Shown here piece after piece: positions 1-8,734 of a DNA stretch of 40,092 bases. Positions within the stretch are counted from its first letter, which is position 1; each line of letters starts with the position of its first letter. The notes below the pieces were generated by a model. That model had not been told where the DNA came from, did no database searches, and saw only the letters and a list, made by a program, of their open reading frames with translations. The DNA lies in contig DWXY01000127.1 in assembly GCA_019118935.1 (NCBI GenBank), forward strand, positions 1-40,092. Reading direction: 5' to 3'. Made by a program: the position numbers and the translations under genes. This DNA is from Candidatus Oscillibacter pullicola (GTDB lineage Bacteria > Bacillota > Clostridia > Oscillospirales > Oscillospiraceae).

Positions 1-60
1 AATTAACATACCACCGCTCCTCTGCAATAATTTTTGGATTTCCTTTTCTCTCAAAACCGC

Positions 61-142
61 ACAGGGAAGCGGAATACCGCCTCTCCCTGTTTTTCACCGC
101 ACCGGCCCCGGGGGCTGGCGCCCCCAGGCGGTGGGTGAAAAA
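61..142. terminator. Two consecutive strong hairpins (possible bidirectional terminators)
   Basis: ACAGGGA(61-67)/TCCCTGT(84-90) enclosing GCGG-AATA-CCGC; then TTTTTCACC(90-98)/GGTGAAAAA(134-142) enclosing a GGGGGC/GCCCCC hairpin. Confidence 0.5.
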
Positions 143-159
143 CAAAAACGCCGCGCAGG

Positions 160-360
160 GTTTCCCCTACACGGCGTAAGAAGAGACTTCTTATGCAACA
201 CAGGCATGAATAGATAACGACAAAAGCCGCCCTTTACAAAAAGGCCGGATTGTCGTATCATAATTCATGCGGTGCGGCCTTTCGGCCGTTGTGTAGGTGC
301 GCTATCACCTGCATAGGTTTCCAGGTGTTGGCGCACCTGGAAACTGCCGCATTTTTGTTT
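160..360 (+). ncRNA. Structured non-coding RNA candidate, multi-branch, ending in an intrinsic terminator (possibly raiA-motif-like, unverified)
   Basis: Nested stems: CCTACAC(166-172)/GTGTAGG(291-297); TAAGAAG(177-183)/CTTCTTA(187-193); GCATGAAT(204-211)/ATTCATGC(263-270); ACGACAA(217-223)/TTGTCGT(250-256); CGGCC(275-279)/GGCCG(284-288); terminator GTTTCCAGGTG(317-327)/CACCTGGAAAC(334-344) followed by a T-rich tract. No convincing ORF. Confidence 0.6.
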
Positions 361-418
361 TTCATGTCGATGATATCACGATTGTGATTCGCTTGCAAGC
401 CTTTTTCCAAACTTGTCC

Positions 419-443
419 GGCGGGGCGGCATAGCCGCCCCGCC
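419..443. terminator. Perfect 11-bp hairpin upstream of the XRE-cupin promoter
   Basis: GGCGGGGCGGC-ATA-GCCGCCCCGCC. Confidence 0.4.
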
Positions 444-449
444 TTCCTC

Positions 450-478
450 TTGACAAAATCCGACAAACCGGATACCAT
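450..478 (+). promoter_or_regulatory. Sigma-A-type promoter for the XRE-cupin gene
   Basis: TTGACA (450-455), 17-nt spacer, TACCAT (473-478). Confidence 0.55.
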
Positions 479-533
479 ATAACAGCTATTGTTCAACATA
501 GTGGCCTTTTTGGCCGGGAGAGGAGATCACGCC

Positions 534-1088
534 ATGGAGCTGACCCGGGCGGTGGGGGAGAATATCAAGCGCATCCGCAAGAGCAAGAAGCTCAGTATGG
601 AACGGCTGGCGGCGGAGGCCGGCGTGTCCCGCTCCATGCTGGGCCAGATCGAGCGGGGGGAGGCCAACCCCTCTGTGGCCACCCTGGGCAAGCTGGCCGG
701 GGCATTAAAGGTCCCGGCGGAGGTGCTGCTGGAAAACGACGACTTCGAGCCGCTGCTGCTCTTGCGGGAGCTGGACAACAAGCCCGCCCGGCTGGACGGA
801 GGCAAGGCGCTGCTGCGGCCGTCCCTGCCCTACGATGACGTTCTGCGGCAGGAGACGTATTTCCTGGACTTGTATATCAGCGGCCGGTACGCGCCGGAGC
901 CCATGGTGCCCGGCTGCGTGTGCCTGGCCACCAGCATCTCCGGCACGGTGCTGCTCCACGCGGAGGGACAGGACTTCCAGCTGCTGGAGCGGGACGCCCT
1001 GCGGTTCGCCGCGGACCAGCCCTTCTGGCTGGAAAATCAGTTCAACAGCACCGCCCGGCTGCTGCTGAGCTATCGCTATCTGAAATAA
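534..1088 (+). CDS. XRE-family transcriptional regulator with C-terminal cupin-like domain
   Basis: HTH signature 'MERLAAEAGVSRSMLGQIERGEANPSVATLGKLAGALKVP'; RBS AGGAG upstream of ATG 534. Confidence 0.9.
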   Translation: MELTRAVGENIKRIRKSKKLSMERLAAEAGVSRSMLGQIERGEANPSVATLGKLAGALKVPAEVLLENDDFEPLLLLRELDNKPARLDGGKALLRPSLPYDDVLRQETYFLDLYISGRYAPEPMVPGCVCLATSISGTVLLHAEGQDFQLLERDALRFAADQPFWLENQFNSTARLLLSYRYLK

Positions 1089-1102
1089 GGAGGAACTTTT
1101 TC

Positions 1103-1588
1103 ATGCACATTCGGACTGCCACTCCGGCGGACGCGGCCGCCCTGGCGGCGGTGGAGGCTGCTTGCTTCCCGGCGGCGGAGGCCGCCACGGCGGAGGAGAT
1201 CGCCGACCGGCTGGCTCATTACGCGGACCACTTCTGGCTGCTGGAGGAGGACGACGGCACGCTGGTGAGCTTTGTGGACGGCATGGTCACCGACGAGCCC
1301 AAGCTCCGGGACGAAATGTACGAAACCGCCGCCCTCCACAACGAAAACGGCGCCTGGCAGATGATCTTCGGCGTCAACACTCTGCCGGCCTACCGCCGCC
1401 GGGGCTGCGCCGGACAGGTGCTGGAGCGGGTGATCGCCGACGCCCGGGCCCAGGGGCGGCAGGGCTGTGTCCTCACCTGCAAGGACAAGCTGGTCCACTA
1501 CTATGAGAAATTCGGCTTTGTGAGCGAGGGGATCTCCCAGTCCACCCACGGCGGCGTGGTGTGGTACGATATGAGACTGACCTTCTGA
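1103..1588 (+). CDS. GNAT family N-acetyltransferase
   Basis: N-terminal 'MHIRTATPADAAALAAVEAACFP', motif 'LPAYRRRGCAGQVLERVIADAR', C-terminal 'YYEKFGFVSEG'; RBS AAGGAGG. Confidence 0.9.
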   Translation: MHIRTATPADAAALAAVEAACFPAAEAATAEEIADRLAHYADHFWLLEEDDGTLVSFVDGMVTDEPKLRDEMYETAALHNENGAWQMIFGVNTLPAYRRRGCAGQVLERVIADARAQGRQGCVLTCKDKLVHYYEKFGFVSEGISQSTHGGVVWYDMRLTF

Positions 1589-1600
1589 AAGCGGAAAAAC

Positions 1601-1626
1601 GCCCGCCGGCCATCAGGCCGGCGGGC
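1601..1626. terminator. Hairpin terminator
   Basis: GCCCGCCGGCC-ATCA-GGCCGGCGGGC. Confidence 0.6.
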
Positions 1627-1649
1627 TTGTCGTTTGATATGACGGGGAC

Positions 1650-2063
1650 TCAGTCGCCCATGGGGGCGCCGCACTGGGGGCAGAACTTGCTGTCGGAGGC
1701 CGCGCCGCAGATGGGGCAGATTTTCTGAGCGGGGACGTACGCCTCGACCACGGTGCCGTCGTCCTTGCGGGGCTTGCTGGCCTCCAGCTCGGCGATCTTG
1801 GCCGTGGAGGTGTTGACGGCCTCCACCAGATCCCGGACGGCGTCGGGGATCTCGCCCTCGTACTCGCTGACGAACCACTCGCCGATGGTGCGGTAGTTCT
1901 TGTCGATCTCCCGCTGCTCCCCGGCGATGGCCATGGAGATGCGGGTCAGCTCCGCCGCGTCCTTGGCCTTGTCCGCCGCCACGGCGGCCACGTCCTTGGC
2001 CTTGTCGGCGGCCACGTAGGCCAGGTCCTTTGTCTTCTTCGTCAGATCCTCAAAAAAAGCCAT
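1650..2063 (-). CDS. Zinc-ribbon protein with N-terminal helical region
   Basis: C-terminal 'CPICGAASDSKFCPQCGAPMGD' double CxxC; N-terminal repeats 'AADKAKDVAAVAADKAKDAAE'. Confidence 0.85.
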   Translation of the reverse strand: MAFFEDLTKKTKDLAYVAADKAKDVAAVAADKAKDAAELTRISMAIAGEQREIDKNYRTIGEWFVSEYEGEIPDAVRDLVEAVNTSTAKIAELEASKPRKDDGTVVEAYVPAQKICPICGAASDSKFCPQCGAPMGD

Positions 2064-2188
2064 GTCGATAAACTCCTTTCACCTGCGGACCAAACGCCGC
2101 ACTGATCGTTTTCATTTCCGTTTCATGCCTCTCACTTGGCTTCAGTATAGCGCACTTTTCCACTGAACGCAACAAATTCCGGATTTGT

Positions 2189-3700
2189 TTACACATCGTT
2201 TTCAATCCACCGCAGCGCCCGGTCCACCGCCCGGCGCCACTGGCGGTACTGGGCCTCGCAGGCGGCCTGCGGCCGCTGGGGCAGAAACACGTGCTGGCTG
2301 CGGCGCAGGGCCGCCACTTCCTCCAGGCTGCTCCACACTCCGGCCGCCAGCCCCGCCAGGGCCGCGGCGCCGAAGGCGGTGGTCTCCACCTGGGCGGGCC
2401 GGTCCACCGGCAGCCGCAGCAGGTCCGCCTGGGTCTGCATCATGATGTCGCTGACGGAGGCGCCGCCGTCCACCCGCAATGTGGTGATGGGGCAGGGGGC
2501 GTCGGCGTTCATGGCCTGCACCAGATCCGTCACCTGGAAGGCGATGGCGTCCAGCACCGCCCGGGCGATGTGGGCCTTGGTGGTGCCCCGGGTCAGGCCC
2601 ACGATGGTGCCCCGGGCGTACATGTCCCAGTAGGGGGCGCCCAGGCCGGTGAAGGCCGGCACCACGTAGACGCCTCCGGCGTCCGGCACGCTCTCCGCCA
2701 GCCGGTCGCACTCCGGGGCGGAGGAGATGAGCCCCAGCTCATCCCGCAGCCACTGGATGGCGCTGCCGGCGTTGAACACGCTGCCCTCCAGGGCATAGGT
2801 GGTCTCGCCCCCCAGGGACCAGGCCACGGAGGTCACCAGTCCCGACCGGGAGGCCACCGGCTCGCCGCCCACGTTCATCAGGGTGAAGCAGCCGGTGCCG
2901 TAGGTGTTCTTCGCCTGGCCCGGCGTGAAGCAGGCCTGGCCGAACAGGGCCGCCGGCTGTTCTCCGGCGCTGCCGCAGATGGGGATGCCCGCCAGATCCT
3001 CCAGCCCGGGGATGCAGGGGGCCACAGTGCCGTAGGTGTGGCAGTTGGGCAGCGGCTCCGGCAGCAGGGACAGGGGGATGTCCAGGGCGGCGCACAGGTC
3101 CGCGTCCCACTGGAGGGTGTGGATGTTGAACAGCATGGTCCGGGAGGCGTTGGAGTAGTCCGTCACGTGGGCCGCCCCGCCGGTGAGGTTCCAGATGAGC
3201 CAGCTGTCCACCGTGCCGGCGCACAGCTCCCCACGCTCCGCCCGCTCCCGGGCGCCGGGAACGTGGTCCAGCAGCCACCGGATCTTGGTGCCGGAGAAGT
3301 AGGCGTCGATCAGCAGGCCCGTCCGCTCCGCCACCAGGGGCCCCAGGCCCTCGGCCTTCAGCGCGTCGCAGAGGGGAGCGGTCCGGCGGCACTGCCACAC
3401 GATGGCGTTGCAGACCGGCGCTCCGGTGGCCCGGTCCCAGAGAATGGTGGTCTCCCGCTGGTTGGTGATGCCCAGGGCGGCGATCCGCTTGGGGTCGATG
3501 TGGGCGGCGCCCACCGCCTCCGCCAGGGCCCGCTTCTCCGTGGCCCAGATTTCCAGCGGGTCGTGCTCCACCCAGCCGGGCTGGGGATAGATCTGGCGGA
3601 AGGGGTGCTGGGCCCGGGAGACGATCTCCCCGGCCCGGTTGAACAGAATGGCCCGGGAGCTGGTGGTTCCCTGGTCCAGGGCAGCGATGTATGTTTCCAT
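2189..3700 (-). CDS. glpK: Glycerol kinase
   Basis: '[49 protein letters not shown]', '[32 protein letters not shown]', '[21 protein letters not shown]'. Start chosen at METYIAAL. Confidence 0.97.
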   Translation of the reverse strand: METYIAALDQGTTSSRAILFNRAGEIVSRAQHPFRQIYPQPGWVEHDPLEIWATEKRALAEAVGAAHIDPKRIAALGITNQRETTILWDRATGAPVCNAIVWQCRRTAPLCDALKAEGLGPLVAERTGLLIDAYFSGTKIRWLLDHVPGARERAERGELCAGTVDSWLIWNLTGGAAHVTDYSNASRTMLFNIHTLQWDADLCAALDIPLSLLPEPLPNCHTYGTVAPCIPGLEDLAGIPICGSAGEQPAALFGQACFTPGQAKNTYGTGCFTLMNVGGEPVASRSGLVTSVAWSLGGETTYALEGSVFNAGSAIQWLRDELGLISSAPECDRLAESVPDAGGVYVVPAFTGLGAPYWDMYARGTIVGLTRGTTKAHIARAVLDAIAFQVTDLVQAMNADAPCPITTLRVDGGASVSDIMMQTQADLLRLPVDRPAQVETTAFGAAALAGLAAGVWSSLEEVAALRRSQHVFLPQRPQAACEAQYRQWRRAVDRALRWIENDV

Positions 3701-3810
3701 GAATGCGGCCTCCTCTGGCGTTTGTGGCGGAAGTGTGGTATCATCGACCCAGAAAGCAGGCATCCTACGCCTGATGGCACACAGTATAGCACAGAGAGGA
3801 TGATTTTTCC

Positions 3811-4746
3811 ATGGTGAGAAACGAATTTACCTTTCCCTCCGCAGACGGGCGGACCGGCATCCACGCGGTGGAGTGGACGCCGGACATGGCGCCCCGGGCG
3901 GTGCTGGTGCTCTCCCATGGCGTGTCGGAGCACATCCTGCGGTATGAGCCCCTGGCGGCCTACCTGACGGAGCGGGGCTTTGCCGTGGCGGGCCACGACC
4001 ACCTGGGACACGGCCTCTCCGTGGCGGCGGGGGCGCCCCGGCTGTACTTCGGACCCAGAGGCAGCTGGGACTGGGTGGTGCAGGACCTCTACACCCGGCG
4101 GGAGCTGGCGGGGCGGCGCTTTCCTGGCCTGCCGGTGTTCCTGCTGGGCCACTCCATGGGGTCCTTCCTGGCCCGGACGTATCTGATCCGCTACCCCGGC
4201 ACCGTGGCCGGGGCCATCCTGATGGGCACGGGGCAGATGCCCCCGGCGCTGGTGGCGGCGGGGCGCGTCCTGGCCGCCCGGGAGGCCCGGAAGGTGGGGG
4301 ACCGCCATTCCAGCCCCCTGGTGAACAAGCTGGCCTTCGAGGCCTACAACCAGAAATTCGCCCCCAACCGCACGGGATACGACTGGCTCTCCGCCAGCAC
4401 GGAGAACGTGGACCAGTATCTGGCGGACCCCCTCTGCGGAGGAGACCCCACCATTGGCCTCTTCCGGGAGATGCTGCGGGGCATCGCGGACATCGAGAAA
4501 AAAGAGAACCTGAAGCGCATGAACCGGAACACCCCGGTCCTCTTCCTCTCCGGGCAGGACGACCCGGTGGGGGACATGGGCAGGGGTGTCCGGCGAGCGT
4601 ACCGCAGCTTCCGCCGCTCCGGCGTCCGGGACGTGGAGATCAGGCTCTACCCGGGCCTGCGGCATGAGATCCTCCAGGAGACGGGCCGGGAGAAGGTCTA
4701 TGCGGACGTGGCGCACTGGCTGGAGGCCCACCTGCCGGAGCGCTGA
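3811..4746 (+). CDS. Alpha/beta hydrolase (monoacylglycerol-lipase-like)
   Basis: '[39 protein letters not shown]', nucleophile motif '[12 protein letters not shown]', late His '[11 protein letters not shown]'. Confidence 0.92.
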   Translation: MVRNEFTFPSADGRTGIHAVEWTPDMAPRAVLVLSHGVSEHILRYEPLAAYLTERGFAVAGHDHLGHGLSVAAGAPRLYFGPRGSWDWVVQDLYTRRELAGRRFPGLPVFLLGHSMGSFLARTYLIRYPGTVAGAILMGTGQMPPALVAAGRVLAAREARKVGDRHSSPLVNKLAFEAYNQKFAPNRTGYDWLSASTENVDQYLADPLCGGDPTIGLFREMLRGIADIEKKENLKRMNRNTPVLFLSGQDDPVGDMGRGVRRAYRSFRRSGVRDVEIRLYPGLRHEILQETGREKVYADVAHWLEAHLPER

Positions 4747-4766
4747 CCGGCCGGACGCAAAAGGGA

Positions 4767-4796
4767 GCCGGGCATGGGAGTTTCCCCATGCCCGGC
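4767..4796. terminator. Bidirectional hairpin terminator between convergent genes
   Basis: GCCGGGCATGGG / CCCATGCCCGGC. Confidence 0.7.
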
Positions 4797-4799
4797 TTC

Positions 4800-5333
4800 T
4801 TACGCAGCCCGCAGATTTCCCAGAGACAGCACCGCGGGGTCCCCCGCCTGGCGCAGCAGCTGGAGGGAGACCACCGTGTCGGCGGTGAACACCAGCAGCG
4901 CGGCATAGGTGACGGTTGGCGGCACGGCGGCCAGCGCCGGGGCTATCGCCGCCTGGACCACCGGCAGCCCCGCTGCCACCAGCAGGCTCCAGGCCAGGGA
5001 GAAGGGCAGGCAGACCCGGCCCCGCAGATTCCACCGGACCTGGGAGTAGTCCCAGAACCGCACCCCCAGCAGACGGTCATAGAGAACGTGCACGGCGTAC
5101 TCCACCGCCGTGGCCGCTAGACCGCCCCACAGGGCCAGGGACCAGAAGCTGCCGCTCAGCGATTCCGGCAGAGCCAGCACCGCCAGGGCTCCCAGCCCAT
5201 ATACCGGGCACATGGGCAGCAGCAGAAAGCACTTCCGGGCCTGCCGGTCCGCGTGGGTGGCGATGGCGTACCCCCGCTCCAGCAGATAGCCGAGAAAGCT
5301 GTATGTCCAAAATGTCCAAAGCCACAGAGACAA
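4800..5333 (-). CDS. Putative ABC transporter permease (CmpB-like family) membrane protein
   Basis: Multi-TM; 'FWTYSFLGYLLERGYA', 'PVYGLGALAVL', 'DYSQVRWNLRGRVCLPFSLAW' resembles this family. Confidence 0.75.
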   Translation of the reverse strand: MSLWLWTFWTYSFLGYLLERGYAIATHADRQARKCFLLLPMCPVYGLGALAVLALPESLSGSFWSLALWGGLAATAVEYAVHVLYDRLLGVRFWDYSQVRWNLRGRVCLPFSLAWSLLVAAGLPVVQAAIAPALAAVPPTVTYAALLVFTADTVVSLQLLRQAGDPAVLSLGNLRAA

Positions 5334-5512
5334 GCGTCCCCCTCCTCTCCCTGTCCAGTCTGTCCGGACGGAAGAGATTCATACCTCATTGCACGGCGGA
5401 AGATTTTGTGCTACAATGGCCGCAAAGGGGCTGCTGCTATTTGGCTGGGCGGCGGAGGGGGATCTGCCGCCGGCATGCCGCCCCGGAGAGTGGACCGAAG
5501 GGGGAGAGGCGG

Positions 5513-6085
5513 ATGGCGGATACCTGGGAGGCGCTGGAACGGGCCTGCGGGCAGTGCCGGAACTGCGCCCTGGCGGAGACCCGGCTCCACGTGGTGTTCG
5601 GCGACGGCGCCCGGGACGCGGAGATCCTGCTGGTGGGGGAGGGCCCCGGCCAGCGGGAGGACGAGCAGGGCATCCCCTTTGTGGGGCCGGCGGGGCTGCT
5701 GCTGGACGATATGCTGGAGATCATCGGCCTGGACCGGACGAAGGTGTATGTGGCCAACATCGTCAAGTGCCGCCCGCCGAAGAACCGGGACCCGCTGAAT
5801 GTGGAGCAGGACGCCTGCATCGGCTGGCTCCGGCGCCAGACGGCGCTGCTGCGGCCCAAGCTGATTGTCTGCCTGGGCCGGATCGCCGCCAAGGCCATCA
5901 TCAAGGAGGACTTCCGAATCACCGCCGAGCATGGCAAGTGGTTCCAGCGGGGCGGCGTCCAGATGACGGCCATCTACCATCCCTCCGCGCTGCTGCGGGA
6001 TGTGGAGAAGCGGCCGGAGACCTTTGTGGACCTGAAAGCCATTCAGGCCAAGGTGCGGGAGATCTGCACCCACACGGACTGCTGA
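5513..6085 (+). CDS. Uracil-DNA glycosylase, family 4 type (Fe-S)
   Basis: 'CGQCRNCALAETRLHVVFGDGARDAEILLVGEGPGQREDEQGIPFVGPAGLLLDDML', 'NIVKCRPPKNRDP', 'YHPSALLRD'. Start at MADTWEAL with upstream GGGGGAGAGG. Confidence 0.95.
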   Translation: MADTWEALERACGQCRNCALAETRLHVVFGDGARDAEILLVGEGPGQREDEQGIPFVGPAGLLLDDMLEIIGLDRTKVYVANIVKCRPPKNRDPLNVEQDACIGWLRRQTALLRPKLIVCLGRIAAKAIIKEDFRITAEHGKWFQRGGVQMTAIYHPSALLRDVEKRPETFVDLKAIQAKVREICTHTDC

Positions 6086-6086
6086 A

Positions 6087-6114
6087 CCGGGAGGCGCTGC
6101 CTCCCGGCTTTTTT
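6087..6114 (+). terminator. Intrinsic terminator
   Basis: CCGGGAGG-CGCTG-CCTCCCGG followed by CTTTTTT. Confidence 0.85.
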
Positions 6115-6120
6115 GCTTAG

Positions 6121-6173
6121 TTGTAAACTGAAAATTTTTTTTGGTTGACAATTGCGGAAAGCCTTGCTATACT
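6121..6173 (+). promoter_or_regulatory. bioY promoter with putative BirA (biotin repressor) operator
   Basis: TTGTAAAC(6121-6128)-N15-GTTGACAA(6144-6151) inverted repeat; TTGACA(6145-6150)-N17-TATACT(6168-6173). Confidence 0.75.
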
Positions 6174-6204
6174 TCCTCCAGACACAGGAGAGGAGCGATC
6201 CGAT

Positions 6205-6762
6205 TTGAAACAGACTTCCATGACCAGGACCCGGCTGCGGACGGTGGACCTGGCATACGCCGCCCTGTTCGCAGTGCTGCTGATGGTGTGCGCCTGGATC
6301 ACCATTCCCCTGACGGTGCCCTTCACACTCCAGACCTTCGGCGTGTTTGCGGCCCTGGGGACCCTGGGGGGGCGGCGGGGGACGCTGGCCGTCCTGGCAT
6401 ATCTGCTGCTGGGCCTGGTGGGCCTGCCAGTGTTCTCCGGCTTTCAGGGAGGCCCGGGCGTCCTGCTGGGCACCACCGGCGGGTATATTCTGGGCTTTCT
6501 GGCCTCGGCCCTGCTGTATTGGGCCATGACCGCCCGGCTGGGCGACCGCCCGGCGGTGACGGCGGCGGCCATGGTGCTGGGCCTGCTGGTGTGCTATGCC
6601 TTCGGCACCGCCTGGTTCCTGGTGGCCTATGCCCGGGCGGCGGGGCCCATCGGCCTGTGGGCGGCGCTGGGGATGTGCGTGTTCCCCTTTGTGGTGCCGG
6701 ACCTGGTGAAGCTGGCCCTGGCGTGGACGCTGTCCCGGCGGCTGGCGGGCCGTCTGCGGTAG
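6205..6762 (+). CDS. bioY: Biotin transporter BioY (ECF S component)
   Basis: 'LAYAALFAVLLMVCAWITIPLTVPFTLQTFGVFAALGTLGGRRGTLAVLAYLLLGLVGLPVFSGFQGGPGVLLGTTGGYILGF'. TTG start with AGGAG upstream. Confidence 0.96.
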   Translation: MKQTSMTRTRLRTVDLAYAALFAVLLMVCAWITIPLTVPFTLQTFGVFAALGTLGGRRGTLAVLAYLLLGLVGLPVFSGFQGGPGVLLGTTGGYILGFLASALLYWAMTARLGDRPAVTAAAMVLGLLVCYAFGTAWFLVAYARAAGPIGLWAALGMCVFPFVVPDLVKLALAWTLSRRLAGRLR

Positions 6763-6851
6763 AGCGGCACAACCTCCCAAAAAGGTTTGCGTTCCCGGGA
6801 AAAATGTGATATGGTGGAACGCGGATTTTGTCAGCCTTTGGAGGGACGGAA

Positions 6852-7967
6852 ATGAGACTGCTGGCGTTTTTCAAGCGGGAGGCGGTGCTGACCGTGGCGG
6901 CGCTCTGCGCACTGGCCACCATGGTCCTGGTGCCGCCGGACGCCGCCTATCTGGACTACATCGATCTGCGGGTGCTGTGCCTGCTGCTGTGCCTGATGGC
7001 GGTGGTGGCGGGCTTCCAGTCCTGCGGGGCGTTCCAGTGGCTGGCCGGCCGTCTGCTGGCCCGGGGGACCGGGCCCAGGGCCCTGGCGGTGATCCTGGTG
7101 CTGTTGCCCTTCTTCTGCTCCATGGCCGTGACCAATGACGTTGCCCTCATCACCTTTGCCCCATTTACATTGCTGCTTCTGGATCAGCTGGACTGCCGGG
7201 CCGCGGCGGTGCCGCTGCTGGTACTGCAGACCATTGCCGCAAACCTGGGCAGCATGGCCACGCCGGTGGGCAATCCCCAGAACCTCTATCTTTACGGGGC
7301 CTATGGGCTCTCCGCCGGGGACTTTTTCCCGGTGGTGCTGCCCCTGGCGGGGATCAGTCTGGCCTGCCTGACCGCGGCGGCCCTGCCGGTCCTGCCCAGG
7401 GATCTCCAGGTCCCCCCGGTGCACCCGCAGCCCCTGCGGCAGCCCGGGAAGCTGGCCCTGTACGGCGTGCTGTTCCTGCTGTGCCTGCTGACGGTGTTCC
7501 GCGTTCTGCCCTACGGCCTGCTGACGGTCCTGGTGCTGGGGACGCTGGCCGCGGTGGAGCCCGCCCTGCTGCGGAAGCTGGACGTGAGCCTGCTGTGCAC
7601 CTTCGTCTGCTTCTTCACGGTATCCGGCAATTTGGGGCGGCTGCCTGCCGTCCACACGTTTCTCCAGGGCCTGCTGGAGCGCAGCACCCTGCTGACCGGC
7701 GCGCTCACCAGCCAGATCATCAGCAATGTGCCGGCGGCGGTGCTGCTGTCGGGCTTCACGGACAACTGGCGGGAGCTGCTGCTGGGCGTGGACATCGGCG
7801 GCCTGGGAACCCCGGTGGCGTCCCTGGCAAGTTTGATCACGCTCAAGCTGTACCTCCGCTCCCGGGAGGCCCGCCCCGCCCGGTATCTGGCGGTGTTTAC
7901 CGCTGGGAATGCGGCGCTGCTGGCGGTGCTGCTGGCGGCGGTCTGGCTCACGTCGGTGGGGGCGTAA
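6852..7967 (+). CDS. SLC13/ArsB-type anion permease (citrate-transporter-like domain)
   Basis: 'VTNDVALITFAPFTLLLLDQ', 'ANLGSMATPVGNPQNLYLYGAYGL', 'SNVPAAVLLSGF'. Confidence 0.9.
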   Translation: MRLLAFFKREAVLTVAALCALATMVLVPPDAAYLDYIDLRVLCLLLCLMAVVAGFQSCGAFQWLAGRLLARGTGPRALAVILVLLPFFCSMAVTNDVALITFAPFTLLLLDQLDCRAAAVPLLVLQTIAANLGSMATPVGNPQNLYLYGAYGLSAGDFFPVVLPLAGISLACLTAAALPVLPRDLQVPPVHPQPLRQPGKLALYGVLFLLCLLTVFRVLPYGLLTVLVLGTLAAVEPALLRKLDVSLLCTFVCFFTVSGNLGRLPAVHTFLQGLLERSTLLTGALTSQIISNVPAAVLLSGFTDNWRELLLGVDIGGLGTPVASLASLITLKLYLRSREARPARYLAVFTAGNAALLAVLLAAVWLTSVGA

Positions 7968-7977
7968 TATCAGACAT

Positions 7978-8012
7978 AAACCGGAGGCACGGCCAAGCCA
8001 TGCCTCCGGTTT
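7978..8012. terminator. Bidirectional hairpin terminator
   Basis: AAACCGGAGGCA / TGCCTCCGGTTT. Confidence 0.75.
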
Positions 8013-8025
8013 GTGCTTTTACACG

Positions 8026-8541
8026 TTATCGCAGCAGCTTCTTCCGCTCCCGCCAGTCGGGGAGTACCTGCTCCAGCAGCGCGTAGAAATCCGGCCCGTG
8101 GTTTTTCACTTGGATGTGGCACAGCTCATGAACCACCACCAGGTCGATGGCCGCGTCCGGACAGTTCATGAGAAAACAGGAGAAGCACAGACCGTTCTTT
8201 CCGCTGCAGCTGCCGTAGCGGGTGCGGGCGGAGGTGATCTTGACGCCGGTGGGAAACAGGCCCATTTTCTCACTGTAATAGGCGATTTTCGGCGGCAGGA
8301 CCTGCCGTGCCTTTTCCTTCAGGGCGCCGATCTCCGCCTGGGTTGGGGCGGCGGGGGCTAGGGCGGCCCGGCGGCGCTGCTGTTCCAGGTGCCGGGCGAT
8401 CCAGCCGGCGTGACTGGCCACAAAATCGTCGATGCGGGCCTGGGACAGGCGGCGGGGGGCCCGCACCACCACGCGGCAGTCCCTTGTGATCTCCAGGGCC
8501 AGGGTCTTCCGGCCGGAGCGGATGAGTTCATACGTTTCCAT
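8026..8541 (-). CDS. YgjP-like (DUF45) M48-type metallopeptidase
   Basis: 'RTRYGSCSGKNGLCFSCFLMNCPDAAIDLVVVHELCHIQVKNHGPDFYALLEQVLPDWRERKKLL' HExxH-like 'HELCH'. Confidence 0.93.
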   Translation of the reverse strand: METYELIRSGRKTLALEITRDCRVVVRAPRRLSQARIDDFVASHAGWIARHLEQQRRRAALAPAAPTQAEIGALKEKARQVLPPKIAYYSEKMGLFPTGVKITSARTRYGSCSGKNGLCFSCFLMNCPDAAIDLVVVHELCHIQVKNHGPDFYALLEQVLPDWRERKKLLR

Positions 8542-8631
8542 GCCGTTACAGTAGCACACCCGGCGGAAAAACGCAAGGGCGGCGGAACGGACAGAATAAG
8601 GATAAAACTTCCAAATTGAGAATACTAAAAT

Positions 8632-8700
8632 AAAATAATTGTAAATTAAGATAAAATTATTTTCGGTTTTTCTTGCTTTTTTTGAAATAAGAGGTATACT
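8632..8700 (+). promoter_or_regulatory. AT-rich promoter region of phosphoketolase with inverted repeat
   Basis: AAAATAATT(8632-8640)/AATTATTTT(8655-8663); TTGCTT(8673-8678)-N16-TATACT(8695-8700). Confidence 0.6.
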
Positions 8701-8734
8701 AATTGCGAAACAAGCGAGAAAAGGAGGAAATAAT

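Noticed and set aside
297-482. 61-aa ORF in the 5' intergenic region
   Set aside because: It begins inside the structured RNA candidate and runs through the terminator and the promoter of the next gene; no RBS or family resemblance.
2291-3817. 508-aa plus-strand ORF
   Set aside because: Antisense to glpK; only the glpK strand gives recognisable motifs.
4916-5512. N-terminal extension of the uracil-DNA glycosylase ORF
   Set aside because: The extension is antisense to the CmpB-like gene and Pro/Arg-rich; the family start and RBS are at 5513.
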